A DNA stretch of 64,000 nucleotides from Gliomastix tumulicola. Its lineage: Eukaryota; Ascomycota; Sordariomycetes; Hypocreales; Bionectriaceae. Under the pieces are notes generated by a model. It was not told the DNA's origin. It ran no database searches and saw only the letters and a program-made list of their open reading frames with translations. Positions within the stretch are counted from its first letter, which is position 1. Each line of letters opens with the position of its first letter. This document shows positions 21,241 through 32,103 of the stretch, one piece after another. Where the stretch lies: assembly GCA_001599755.1 (NCBI GenBank), contig BCHX01000002.1, forward strand, positions 992,001 through 1,056,000, read 5' to 3'. The position numbers and the translations under genes were made by a program.

Positions 21241-24200
21241 ATGAAGCTGGCCTCCCTTCTCCTGGCGGCTCGCCTCGCCGTTGCGGGTGTGATCCCCGCT
21301 GGCTATAATCACGAGCATGGCCGACTGCAGGCACGGAGCTTTCCCTATCAAGAAGTAAGCAGCGTTGATCACACCTGTGTGGTTCTTCGCTCGACTGAGT
21401 GGCTCGCCCACACCCTCATCAGCCAGGTTGAGAAGATTTCCACCAGAGATGCCATCCGCATATTCAGAGAGCCGAAGCTGCAGAACGGCCCTCTCACCGT
21501 GAGTCGTCTCCCTTGAGCCTTGGATGCAGCATTGGCGCTAATGAGCCCACAACAGGCAACCCTCCGCGGCATGATGCTCTGGACCCAGAGGCTTGATCTA
21601 CTCAAGCAACATCTTACTGGGACCACGGAGTGGAATACCAAGTCCCAGCTGAAAGTCAGCAGGTGTTATCTTGATGTAAGAACTCCCCTAGTCGAAGCTT
21701 AGAGGACCATAGCTCACGGATGGCAGTACACATTTCAAGCGTCCACTTTCCTCAAGGCCTTCGGCGACCAGGCCAAGGACTTTCCCCACGACGATTCCAC
21801 CACGGCCCTCACCTATGACAAGATTCAGACTCTGTACCTCGCTCACAAGGTAATGACGCTCCAGAAGAACGCCAGTCTGCGGTGAAAAAGACTCGATGTT
21901 GGTGCTAACCGAGCAATAGCACATCGCTACCCTCTTGTACGGCAAAGAGACCAGTGTCAAAGAGCTTCTCGATCTCCCGTTCCCCAGGCATCTTGACGAG
22001 TTCTGGTCCAGCCGCGAGGACACCCCGAAAACGGGCGATTCCATCGCTGAGTACGTCCGCAAGCATGACAGTGCTCTCTTGCCCAACACGTGTGGCTTTG
22101 CCTCGGCTTCGGCGAGATGGGCGAGCGCAGACTCTCACCCAGATCCCAACGGGGATAGTTGCCAACTTGACCTCGATGATGGCCCGAAGGTGCTTGACGA
22201 TGATGAGGATCTCGCAGAAGCTGAGGGGCTGGTGGAAACTGAGGAGGAGCAGACTGACTCCACTGTCCCCAACACCCGAAAGAAGGTCCCAGTCAAAGAA
22301 CCGGCGGTGTCTGATCTCGAGGATGAGGCCGAGTCCCCAGTCTCTAACACCCGAAAGAAGAGGCCCGTCAAGGCAACAGTGCCCGATCTCGAGGGCGAGG
22401 AACCCGATGCCCTGAAGAAGGTGCTCGAGACTGAGGACCAGGTGGCTGATTTCGAAGAAGAGCTACCCACCCGGAAGGGCAAGAAACCCCCTGTCAAGAA
22501 CAGGCTTCCAGCCGTCAAGGACGAGGTTCCTATCACTGAGGAAGAAATTCCCGCGGCCAAGAAGAAGGTTCCCTCAATCGATGACGAAGTCTCAGAAGTC
22601 AAGAAGAAGATTCCTGACACCGCGCCTGCCCCTATCAAAGAAAAGTCGCCTGAAGCCCAAGTCAAGGTACCCGACGAGCAGGGGAAGATCTCCGAGGTTC
22701 AGCGAAAGATACCCACTGTCCAGGACAAGGCCCCTGATGTCCAGAAGGAGGAGTCTGATAGTGTCGCCCCGGTGCTCAGGACCGAGAGCGTGCCTCCTCC
22801 TGTCATTGTGGTTTACAGCACCGTTTATGTCCCTGTGACCGAAACTGTCGCCCCTGTCGTTGAGACGCAAACCCATGTAGCGAGCATCGAGACACAGTTT
22901 GCTGCTGACGCCGTTGACACTCAGCGTGTTGTTGCCAGCGCGGAGACACAGGCTGTTGGTGGTGCCGTGGGGACTGAAGCCGCCGCAATTCAGAGCCAGC
23001 CTCTTCAGTCCGTCAACACTCATGTGCCGTCCGCTGTTGACACTCAGATCCCCGCTGCTATTGACACCCAAGTGCCTGCGGCTATCGAGTCCCAGGTCCC
23101 TGAGGTTGTTGAGAGTCAAGTGCCTGTTGCTGTTAACACTCAAATCTCTGCTGCTGTTGATACCCAGGTATCTGCTGGCGTTGACACGCAAGTATCTGCT
23201 GCTGTCAACACCCAGGTGTCTGCTGCTGTTAACACCAAGGTGCCTGCAGCTGTTGACACCCAGGTGCCAGTTGCTGTTGAGACTCTGAGTGCTCCCGAAG
23301 TTAACTCCGAGGCTCCCACTCAGACTCAGGGTGGCATTCAAACTCAGCCCGTCTTTGCTCCCGCCTCCAGCTCCGAAGCTCCCAATGCTAGCACCGTCGA
23401 GATCCCCAGCATCGAAACCATCGAGTCCGAGGCCCCAGAGGTGGTCGTCACAACCAAGACTTTCAAGGTCCCTTATTCCGCAACAGACCTTCTGACAGCT
23501 CCTGTCGTTACAGTCTCCGGCCCAGCTTTTGATCCTGAAGCCGTGGGAACTCGGATTCCAGACGTGCCGCTTCCCGACTCAACAGAGAGCTTCGATGTTA
23601 GTGTTATTGGACCTGCAGAGAGCAAGGCTCCCAAGGGCCCGCCCGAGATTCACAGAGCTCCTGTCGTTACAGTCTCTGGTCCGGCTTTCGATCCTGAGGA
23701 CCCAGGAACGGAGATTCCCGACGTGCCCCTTCAAAGCAAGCCTATTGTGATTGAGAGCGGGCCCATTGCAGTTGCTGTTCCCACCGCGTCCGGGAGCCAG
23801 CCCACCGCAGTCGCTGTTCCCCTCCCAACGGAAAGCTCCGATATTGTTGCAGCAGTAGAGACCAAGGTTTCCCCGCCCGAGATCCATACGGCTCCGGTCG
23901 CCACCGTTTCCGGGCCGGCTTTCGATCCTGAGGATGCAGGAACTGGGATCCCAGACGTGCCACTTCAGAGCCAGCCGAGCGTGGCCGAGACCCAATCCGT
24001 CGCGAATGAGAGCGGGCCGATTGCTGTCGCTGTCCCCGTTGTGACCGAGAGCCAACCTCTCGCGGTCGCCGTTCCCATCTCTACCCAGAGCGCCGATGCC
24101 AGAGTTGCAGAGTCCAACGTTCCCGATGCTGGAGCTGTAGAGTCGGCGGTTCCTAGCGTGTCAGTCGAGAGTCAGCCCGTTGCCGTGGTTGTTCCCACCT

Positions 24201-24763
24201 CGACTCCGGCTCTCGATGCTGGGTCCGTCGAGACAACAGTCCCCGACGCTGCGCCCATCGAGTCCGAGGTCCCCGGAGCTCAGACCGTGGAGGCTCCGGT
24301 CCCCGAGGTAGAGATACAAACGAAGACGACAACGGTCACGCTCGTCCTCCCTGCTTCAACCCAGAGTCCGGATTCTGGCGCTGCCTCGTCCCAGGCTCCT
24401 GCCCCTGATGCTGGCACCATCCAATCCGTCGCTGCTGATGCTGGGGCTACCGACACTCAGGCCCCTACAGTGGCAGTTCCGAGTCAACCCACCGCATCGC
24501 CTGTAGCGGTCTCAACCCAAACCGTTGACTCCGGTGCTGTTCAGTCGCAGGCTCCTGACGCCGCCGGCGCCAGTCAGATCGCCAGTGTGAGCGTCTCTGG
24601 CTCTCAGCCGTCAGCTACAGTCAGTGCCGGGGCCGATGCTACAGCCACGGCCAGTGTTGGAGCCGACATTGCTGCAACTACAGCGTCTGCAGCACCTACC
24701 TCGGGCGCGCCTCGCGCTCCAGTAAATGTGGCGTTCCAGAGAAATGGCGCTTTTTGGTGGTAA
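21241..24763 (+). CDS. Large secreted repetitive protein, 1,090 aa
   Basis: Five exons: 21241-21354, 21427-21498, 21556-21675, 21727-21849 and 21920-24763, all in phase 0. A signal peptide (LASLLLAARLAVAGV) leads a helical N-terminal domain of about 210 residues that contains FREPKLQNGPL, GMMLWTQRLDLLKQHLTG and TCGFASASARW. A highly charged region follows with recurring KKVPVKEP- and EVKKKIPD-like units. Then come about twelve 8-residue units (AVDTQVPA type), three long repeats (VTVSGPAFDPEDPGTEIPDV type) and a Ser/Thr/Pro/Val/Ala-rich stalk with many ESQP and TQAP segments. It ends FQRNGAFWW with no GPI-type hydrophobic tail. The likely place is the cell wall or outside. The repeats suggest a heavily O-glycosylated stalk carrying the N-terminal domain. 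Function is unknown. Confidence 0.75.
23009..23287 (+). repeat. 24-bp coding tandem repeat (8-aa units)
   Basis: About eleven to twelve imperfect units encode A-V-[DN]-T-Q-V-[PS]-A. The third-codon positions vary between units, so the repeat is not a very recent expansion, but the amino-acid pattern is kept. Confidence 0.85.
23498..23970 (+). repeat. Three dispersed 81-bp coding repeats
   Basis: Copies start at about 23498, 23657 and 23891. Each encodes APVVTVSGPAFDPE followed by a GTxIPDVPL block. They are close in sequence, separated by 75-150 bases of Ser/Pro-rich code. Confidence 0.8.
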
Positions 24764-25138
24764 GAGGGATTGTTTCGAAGCACAAGAAAACTCATCGACA
24801 GGGACGGATCATATTGGCTGTATTTAATCACGGAGACCTTTAGAAATTGCATTATATTGGCATGATTGTCGATGAGAATCGCGAGTGAAGTCAACTGTAA
24901 ACCACAAGCTTAGTCATGGACAATAGCGTCGGTCCGACGTGCTTCCGGGCAGCCCAGGGTCTAGGGTAAGCCTGAAACAATACACACCTCCCGGCTAAGA
25001 CAGCTGTTGCATCATCATTAACCGTCATCGAGCTTACCGTCATCGTGCCCGAGCCGTTATTCTTGAATACATCGGCTCCAAGGGCACTGCATACGCAAAC
25101 AAAAGACCTGAAGTACCGTGTGATCGTCGCCGCACAAG
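24764..25138. promoter_or_regulatory. RTC5 upstream region
   Basis: This tandem spacer contains the 3' end of the repetitive-protein gene and the RTC5 promoter. No gene is present. Confidence 0.4.
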
Positions 25139-27003
25139 ATGGGCCAAACCCTATCGGATGAACAGCCGACCCGGCGTTCTAAGGAACAGCTGACCCACGA
25201 GCTTGTGAGGCACCAGTCGCTTGCTCTTGTTCATGGCCATCACAGAAGCTGATGTTTCCTCAGGCTTTCAAGTTTAGGGACAAATGTTTCACTTCTCTGG
25301 AGGCTTACTCTCTGAGAGATGTCTTCAAGAGCCTGGCTGACCAGCAGGGGGACATTTGGTATCTCAAGGAAGATACGATAGGCCGCTTTCTTGAGATCCC
25401 GGACATCCTGGGCGCTACGCCTGTCCTCTTCCACATGGTGTCATATCTTGGGGCTTTCCCCTTTCTACACGATGCCCCGGTGGTGCTCGAGCTGCCTCGC
25501 CTAATCGTCGTCATTGTCCTCATGACTGAGCGGTATCGCAAGGTTCTCGCCAAGGGGTCGACGGACCGCACAAAGCTCTTGTTCAAGAGCCTAGCTGTCC
25601 ATGATCGCAAAGTGTCGGAAGCAGCCGCCTCTCCCACTAAAGAGACACCAGAGCCGACAAAGAAGAAGGGTGCAACTGGTTACACAATAGACGAGGCAGG
25701 TGAGGACGAGGACGATAACGACGACGATGACCTGGTTCTGTCAGCTCTGGAGCTGCTGGACATCGATGATGCTGTCAAGCAGGGCGACGCCCCCCAGTTT
25801 CACGATGCCATGATCCCGCCTGACAACTTCCGAAAGCTCCTGATGCTGTTGTTGCTGATTGCTCCTCTAGATCCTCAGGAAAGCCTAGCCCAGTACTCGT
25901 CGCGAGTGGCAGCTGGCGAACTCGAGGATCTCCGCGCCAGGGCCGAGAGCATTCTCTCCTCTTTCGTTGATGTGGAAGCTTCGCCGGGTATCAAGTACAA
26001 CCGCTTCAAGGACATTGTTCCGGTCCTGTTCCCCAACATGTTCCAGGGCTTCACGGGTCTCTTCGAACATTTCCTGTTCTCGAAGAATCTCGACTTCTCT
26101 AAGCACCGTGAGGAGAATAGGGAGAAGGCATTCGATCCTCTCCACATGGCTCAACCTCTCCTTATGAATACAGGCGAGATCCTGAAGGAGCACGGCCTGG
26201 CCCAGTTGTCATTCTTCCTTCCTGGTTCAGAGCTGTTTCACCGGGTCAGACTTCTCTACTCCGGGAATGACGATGGCTTCTCGATGGGAAGCTTCGAGTC
26301 CAAGGTCTTCAACTGGAGATCTCCAACCATCTTCCTAGTGCGGGGAACGCGCGTGAGCGACACTCCTGATGGGGGACAAGAAACCGCCTTCGCCGAATCG
26401 CTCCCTCCCAAGAGATTTCCCAACGGCAGCAAGTCTGACTCCCTGACATTTGGTGTCTATGTTCGAGAACCTTGGAAGCACACATATCGTGAATGTTTCG
26501 GCGATTCGGAGACAGTGCTGTTCCAACTGGAGCCTGTTCACGATGTCTTCCCGGCCTCAACGATCAACACAGACTACGTCACGTTCACCAAACCCCCGAG
26601 CAACGACCCATCTATTGCGTTCGGAAGCCCTCATCCCAAACCTAGCAAGTCACACCGGCGAGGAGCATCGCTGAGCCTGGGCCCTGTCTCGTTGGTGCTC
26701 GACGACTCCTTCGAGTTTGGCGTGTTCAACCACGACTTCAACTCTCGAGGTGGAGCGTTCCGCACAAGCGTGTCCAGAAGGTACGACTTCCAGGACCGGT
26801 TTCAGATCGAAAGCTTGGAGGTTTGGGGATGCGGTGGAGACGAGGAAGCCAAAGCCCAGGCAGAGAGGTGGGCGTGGGAAGCGAGAGAAGCTGAAGCTCG
26901 GCGACGAGTGAACTTGGGCACCGGTGACGTTGCTGCTGATCGCGCTCTCTTGGAGATGGCCGGCTTAGTAGGAGCTAACAGGAGTGGCGGTTCGATGGGG
27001 TAA
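25139..27003 (+). CDS. RTC5: TLDc-domain protein Rtc5
   Basis: Exon 1 is 25139-25204 (22 codons) and exon 2 is 25264-27003, giving 601 residues. The short first exon restores the N-terminus MGQTLSDEQPTRRSKEQ; Gly2 with a small polar residue at position 6 fits the N-myristoylation pattern, as in other Rtc5 proteins. The N-terminal half is helical and has an acidic loop (GEDEDDNDDDD). The C-terminal half is a TLDc domain: RVRLLYSGNDDGFSMGSFESKVFNW, then LVRGTRVSD and FGVYVREPWKH, and an ending FEFGVFNHDFNS with WGCGG. The first of these motifs is the domain start. Yeast Rtc5 is a myristoylated vacuolar-membrane protein that acts on V-ATPase assembly. The length matches fungal orthologues. Confidence 0.85.
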
Positions 27004-27243
27004 AGATGAGAGCAGACGACGATCATATTTAGAGCTTTGCTTGGTTCGCAAGCACTTCCGAAATTGTCACTTTACGGCGTTAGAAGGAGATCGTTCATAT
27101 TAATGATACAATACTGGTACATCATTTGGCCCTGCCGCCTTTATATCCATCTCAAAAGTCGCCATGCTCGCATCCACGATGGCACGTCCGAACCAAGGTC
27201 TCTGTGCGAGCTCCGTTTAGTACACCCAATCGTACAGACCTCC

Positions 27244-28042
27244 TCAATTCGGCTTCTTCCCGTCGCCATCTTTTTTCTGAGTCGAGATAATCTCCCCAAT
27301 AGCACCTAGCGAGCTCTTCGGGTTCTCCCTCTTGTGTTTCTTGTCGGTCGATTCGTCCGCTAGCGCATCGATCGTGGTCTCTTCAGCAGGCTTCTTCTCG
27401 CTGGAAGACCAGAAGCCAATCTTGCCGAGAATACCGCCATTGGCCTTCTCGTCCTGAGCCTCGCCCTCCTTGCCAAAGTTGGCCTCTGCAGCCTGGATCT
27501 TCTCGTGTAGCCTCGTCTTGATTGCCTTCTCCTCGTCGTCTCGGGCCTCGAGTTCCCTGATCCACTTCTGGCGCTTCTCCTCGGCGTCCCGCTGCTCCTT
27601 GAGCTTGCGCAGCTCGGCCGTCTTCTCGCGATCTTTGCTGTAGTACATGCTGCCGGCCACCATGGCGACGATTGTGAATCCCTGGGCGAGGACACGCGCG
27701 CGGAACATTCGGTTCGCCTGCTTCGAGTCGCCTCGGCGGAGGGCAAGGTAGGCGTTGATGAAGGCGGCGGTGGTCAAGCCGATACCTGGTAAGACAGCAT
27801 CCTATTAACCAGGGGATTCCCAAGAAACTGGCGCATAATGCGTGTGCGTCACATACCGAGAGGGATCAGAGGCTCCTCCTTGATCTTGCGCACGACCTTG
27901 TGCAGTGGTCTCTCATTGTAGAAGTCCCTACTCGCAGCGTTAGTTGAGGGGCTCCCGGGTCCGTGATAGCTCGAGGAACGAACTTGTTGTCGTCGAAGGA
28001 CGAGGGCATTGCGCCCGGCATAACGGGCGGACGGTCGGCCAT
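27244..28042 (-). CDS. RCF1: Respiratory supercomplex factor 1 (HIG1 domain)
   Basis: Three exons, 28042-27984, 27927-27857 and 27785-27244, encode 223 residues. Intron 1 has donor GTTCGT and branch AACTAAC. The spliced N-terminus MADRPPVMPGAMPSSFDDNK joins DFYNERPLHKVVRKIKEEPL and then the HIG1 domain with two membrane helices (GIGLTTAAFINAYLALRRG and VLAQGFTIVAMVAGSMYY) and the R-x-R-x3-Q element between them. The rest is a charged, helical matrix tail typical of the longer Pezizomycotina Rcf1. Rcf1 sits in the mitochondrial inner membrane and helps assemble complex IV and the III-IV supercomplex. The downstream neighbour RTC5 is convergent, with only 240 bases between them. Confidence 0.9.
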
Positions 28043-28660
28043 GGTAGCTAAGAGGTAGCTTCAACTATTGCAAGAGAGCCTGCTAGAAATTGAGCCCAGG
28101 ACAGAGCTTGGTGCAGAGGCTGAAGTCGGGGGTGATCCCTTCGGAGATTTTGTGAATGCGAGGGACGAAAATGTATGGGCGTCATACGAGCGTCTTTGAT
28201 AATGCAGGCCAGACTTTCAGTGACTTGAAACCCTGCAAATCCAAGTTCCCTAGCGCTAAAGTTACGTGGGAAGCTACAGATCCACACGTGGTGTGCGGTA
28301 CCTGGCGGTACTAGTTGGTGGGGCCTGGAACCTTCCAAGCTCCACGGCTGATTCCCCTGCAACTTGTCAAGGCAGGCGCGATCAGTAAGCTCCTTCACCC
28401 GAGCCTCGCATTGGCTTCCAATTATTTCCTCCTCCCATCATCATCACCATCGCGTTGCATCTCCTGCGTCTGCTGCGTTGATTTGTTTTGCCGGTGCCGG
28501 GTGCCGGCCATCAAGCTTTTCTCTTTATGCGCCCATCTGCAATCTTCTTCCTACCTTGGCATCTTGACACCACATCCACGCATTTCCTTCCCAACAGGGG
28601 ACAGCTAGTTGCCATCTGACAGCTTCCTCCACGTTCCATCAATATGCTGCACACATAGCC
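28043..28660. promoter_or_regulatory. Bidirectional promoter, RCF1 / ZZ-EF-hand gene
   Basis: The region separates two divergent start codons. A CCACACGTGG element (ACGTG core) lies at about 28281-28290, and pyrimidine-rich DNA precedes the plus-strand start. No gene is present. Confidence 0.45.
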
Positions 28661-31375
28661 ATGTGGTTCACGACATCATCGCTCGAGAGCGTGACACGGC
28701 CCCAACTCGCGTTGGTCGCCATATACGCTACCATCGCGACAGCGACCCTCGGCTACTATGTCTACACGACGACGTCGACCACTGTTCCCCCAGCCCCCGA
28801 GACCGTTCCTGGCCAAGGCCTGCATAGAAGCAATGCCGTACGCCGCTCCCGCCGCTCTCGACGATCGCGCACACAATCGAGCGCTTCTTCCGACATTGCA
28901 GGCGACGAAAACATCGAAAATCCCCTCGTCCGAGCCCTAGAGGAGGCCGAGACGTACATTCCCGACACCGATGACGGGTTTTGGGAAGAGCCAGGTGAAT
29001 TGGCGGGCCCTTCGCCGCAGCGATCCGGCCATAACATAGTGAATCTCCTCTTCCGCGTGTCCGAAGACAACGCACGACGTAATGGCTGCGTCCACCGAGG
29101 GTGCCAATGCAACTCGTGCGGCATGGCGCCCATCCGGGGCATACGGTACCGTTGCGTCAACTGTGCCGACTTCGACCTCTGCGAGACGTGCGAGTCGCAA
29201 GGCATGCATACGAAGGCACACATTTTCTACAAGATTCGCGTGCCCGTGCCCCCCTTCAGCCCTCGACAGATGCAGCCGGTCTGGTACACGGGTGATCCGG
29301 ACGGCTGCCGCAGAGCGCTGCCCAAGGATCTCATCCCAAGGCTGACAGCCCTGACCGGGTTTGAGAGGCCAGAGCTCGAGGCCTTCTGGGAGCAGTGGAC
29401 GTTCATGGCCAACACGGAATGGCGCAACGATCCTCTTGAGCTGTGCCTTACGATGGACCGCAAGACCTTCGAGCGATGCCTGGTTCCCACCGGTGGTTCG
29501 AGGCATGCTGCGCCGAACCTGATCCACGACCGAATGTTCGCATTCTACGACGAAGACAAGGACGGCTACATCAGCTTCCCGGAATTCCTTAGAGGCTTGG
29601 CCTATCGAAAGCAAAAAGACAAGTTGGAAAAGGTCTTCCAAGGATACGACATCGATGGTGATGGCTTTGTCAACCGGAAAGATTTCCTCCGCATGTTTCG
29701 AGCCTATTACGTTCTATACAAGCAAATGCACCGGGATATTCTCGACGGCCTAGAAGATCAGGTCATCTCGAGCACGGAAGCTCAGCAGCTCATCGCTAGT
29801 CGCCAGCCTCTGAGCGGATTGTTCGGGCGAGAAGGCGGCATCTCCCGTGGCGATGGAGGCTTTCGCCTGCATGGCAAATCCATGCGCATGGACGGGAATA
29901 TCAAAGTCAATGATGGAAAGGGGCCTGTGAGGGAGAGCCGGGGTGACACGGCCAGTCGGCAAGACATCCTCACCAGCCTCTTTGCGTGCGAGCCGGAGTC
30001 TCGCAAGCTTTTGCGAACTATCAACAGAGAGGCTTATATTGATGAGGATTATTATGGAGAGACCATTCTCTCCGAAGCTGACCGTCCATTCCTGGTCACG
30101 TTGCTGGATCCTCCTACTCGTCTTGACGACTTGCCTAATGCAGTCATGGGTGTCACGACCCTGGAGATTGCTGAGAGAACCCAATATCAACAGCAGCAGG
30201 ATAACGTCGTGGATGGAGAGGACGACGAGGATGAAGAGGATGAAGATGAGGACGATGAAGATGAGGGCGATGAGGATGACGACGGAGAGGAGGGTAGGGA
30301 AGACGAAGAGGAAGACGAAGGCGAAGGCGAAGGGGACGACGACAACGAAGAAGGGGATGGGGATGATGGTGACGACGACAAGGAAGAAGAAGAGGAAAAA
30401 CAAGAAGACGAGGAGGCGAAGGAGCGGGAGCGGCGTGAAGCCAGAAACCGAGAGAACCAATCATACATGGAGTCTCTCATGCGCCAACAATCCTATCACC
30501 GACAGAGGGTGACGGAGGCGGACAAGAGGCGCCGGAGCATGGCACGTTCTCGCCTCCATGACAGATGGAAGAGACGCCAATTCTATCTGGATGAGGAAGA
30601 AGGGGGCCGAGCACCCGAGGGTTGGAATCCCAATGAAGACGTCTTCCCCAACAAACGCGCCACTGCCCAAAACTCCAAGGCATCGATCAGGGCGGATATT
30701 CTGCCATCCTCATACTCGTCTGCTTACCTTCGAGCAGTGGGGGAAGAATGGAGACAAGGAGCCATCCCTGAGCCCGAGCGTGATGCTGGCAAGGAGATTT
30801 TGTATCAGGTGACACAGCAAGCCTTCAATGAGCTTCTGGACACAATCTTCCTGTCATCTGAAGACGTCGCTGTGAAGGCCCGAGAGACGAGAGCGCAGCG
30901 CAAGAAGCATAAGGCCGCCATCGCTGCCCTCCTCCCGAAAAAGGAAGAGAAAGAGAAGCCTCAGATTGACCCCGATCTAGCCAAGGACTTGGAGAGGATG
31001 GGGTTTGCTAAGAAGTTGCCTTCTCAAGACCTACATCCGGTCGACAGTGACGAAGAGAGTGTCTCTGCTACCCCTGAGTGGTACGACGCAACAATGCCAC
31101 AGTTCCGCCCTGATTCTATGTCCTGGGAGGACTTGTACGAGACCGACCATGTGATGTATCCCATCACGAAGCGAACCATAAAGCGGGAGCCCGAGCCGAC
31201 GGCGGCGCAGCTCCAGGAGTGGAAGCTCATCACCATGGCGGAGGACAAGGCGCGGAGGAGGGGTGGCTGGGGGAGGCTCAACTACATCGAGTTTGAGGAG
31301 ATCTACCGGCGCCAGGAGCACGTGGGCAATCGACTGGACTACCTGGGAAGCTGGATCGACTTCTGCATTCCATAG
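28661..31375 (+). CDS. Membrane-anchored ZZ zinc-finger and EF-hand protein, 904 aa
   Basis: A single exon. Residues about 15-37 form a membrane segment (LALVAIYATIATATLGYYVY) followed by an Arg-rich stretch (RRSRRSRRSR), so it is probably a type-II-like anchored protein with the bulk in the cytosol. A ZZ zinc finger lies at about 144-192 with Cys pairs in CVHRGCQCNSC, YRCVNCADFDLCETC and a closing His pair. Two EF-hands follow near 295-350, with loops DEDKDGYISFPEF and DIDGDGFVNRKDF that keep all calcium-binding positions. Further on is an almost pure Asp/Glu run of about 70 residues, then a charged helical region and a conserved C-terminal block (EDLYETDHVMYPITKR, GGWGRLNYIEFEEIY). The architecture is known from filamentous fungi but its role is not. 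Calcium sensing is an inference. Confidence 0.8.
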   Translation: MWFTTSSLESVTRPQLALVAIYATIATATLGYYVYTTTSTTVPPAPETVPGQGLHRSNAVRRSRRSRRSRTQSSASSDIAGDENIENPLVRALEEAETYIPDTDDGFWEEPGELAGPSPQRSGHNIVNLLFRVSEDNARRNGCVHRGCQCNSCGMAPIRGIRYRCVNCADFDLCETCESQGMHTKAHIFYKIRVPVPPFSPRQMQPVWYTGDPDGCRRALPKDLIPRLTALTGFERPELEAFWEQWTFMANTEWRNDPLELCLTMDRKTFERCLVPTGGSRHAAPNLIHDRMFAFYDEDKDGYISFPEFLRGLAYRKQKDKLEKVFQGYDIDGDGFVNRKDFLRMFRAYYVLYKQMHRDILDGLEDQVISSTEAQQLIASRQPLSGLFGREGGISRGDGGFRLHGKSMRMDGNIKVNDGKGPVRESRGDTASRQDILTSLFACEPESRKLLRTINREAYIDEDYYGETILSEADRPFLVTLLDPPTRLDDLPNAVMGVTTLEIAERTQYQQQQDNVVDGEDDEDEEDEDEDDEDEGDEDDDGEEGREDEEEDEGEGEGDDDNEEGDGDDGDDDKEEEEEKQEDEEAKERERREARNRENQSYMESLMRQQSYHRQRVTEADKRRRSMARSRLHDRWKRRQFYLDEEEGGRAPEGWNPNEDVFPNKRATAQNSKASIRADILPSSYSSAYLRAVGEEWRQGAIPEPERDAGKEILYQVTQQAFNELLDTIFLSSEDVAVKARETRAQRKKHKAAIAALLPKKEEKEKPQIDPDLAKDLERMGFAKKLPSQDLHPVDSDEESVSATPEWYDATMPQFRPDSMSWEDLYETDHVMYPITKRTIKREPEPTAAQLQEWKLITMAEDKARRRGGWGRLNYIEFEEIYRRQEHVGNRLDYLGSWIDFCIP
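30208..30415 (+). repeat. Acidic low-complexity coding tract
   Basis: GAT/GAC/GAG/GAA codons encode about 70 residues that are nearly all Asp or Glu. Length variation between strains is likely. Confidence 0.8.
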
Positions 31376-32103
31376 AACGGTGGGCACGGTTTGCTGCATC
31401 CTCCTCAGCCCATATCGGTGCTACTGCCGGGGGTGCGTCTGGACGATCTGGACGACTGGACGTCGACAGAGGGTGATACGACGGACAGTGAAGCGTGGTT
31501 TGATTATTTCATTTCTCGCTAACGGGTGCCTTGACAGGCGGTGGGAAAGCTGTGGGAGTAATGTATGTGGCACTTTATGACGACCATAGTGCGAAGGGCA
31601 AGCAGCCAGAGCATGAGCGTGCCTATGAGCGAGGGAGTTTTTCACTTCAGCAATCGGTCAAAAATCAGGCACAGGAGCTTTCATAGCTGGTAAACACTCA
31701 TTCTACTACATTCACATTACGTTAAATCTACGAAATCAGGGACATGTGTAAGCCAGTTGGCACCTTTGATTTTTGAGGACGGCTGTTTCTTTTAGCCGCT
31801 CCCGGTGATCGATCGTCTGTAAGGAGTTAGAGACCACTTGCACATCGGTTCTCAACACTTCACATTCGGCAGCGAAATTCAGATCCAAAGACTATATTTA
31901 CACCCGACTACCGTTCGTAGTACGGGTCAATGGGTGCGTTCACAAGTGTAAACTCCCTAGCTAGCATACAAGCAAGTTATCATGTGTTCCCCTTTCACCA
32001 GTCCCCAACTGCAGCTCGCAGCCCCCGGACTTTTTAACCATCCCATCCACCATCCCAGTCGAGAGAGAGAGAGATGCGTATTATCGTATAAGGACGAAAT
32101 ACC
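31376..32103. other. Convergent 3' intergenic region
   Basis: The region lies between two convergent genes. AT content rises from 31650. No frame with coding character is present. Confidence 0.45.
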
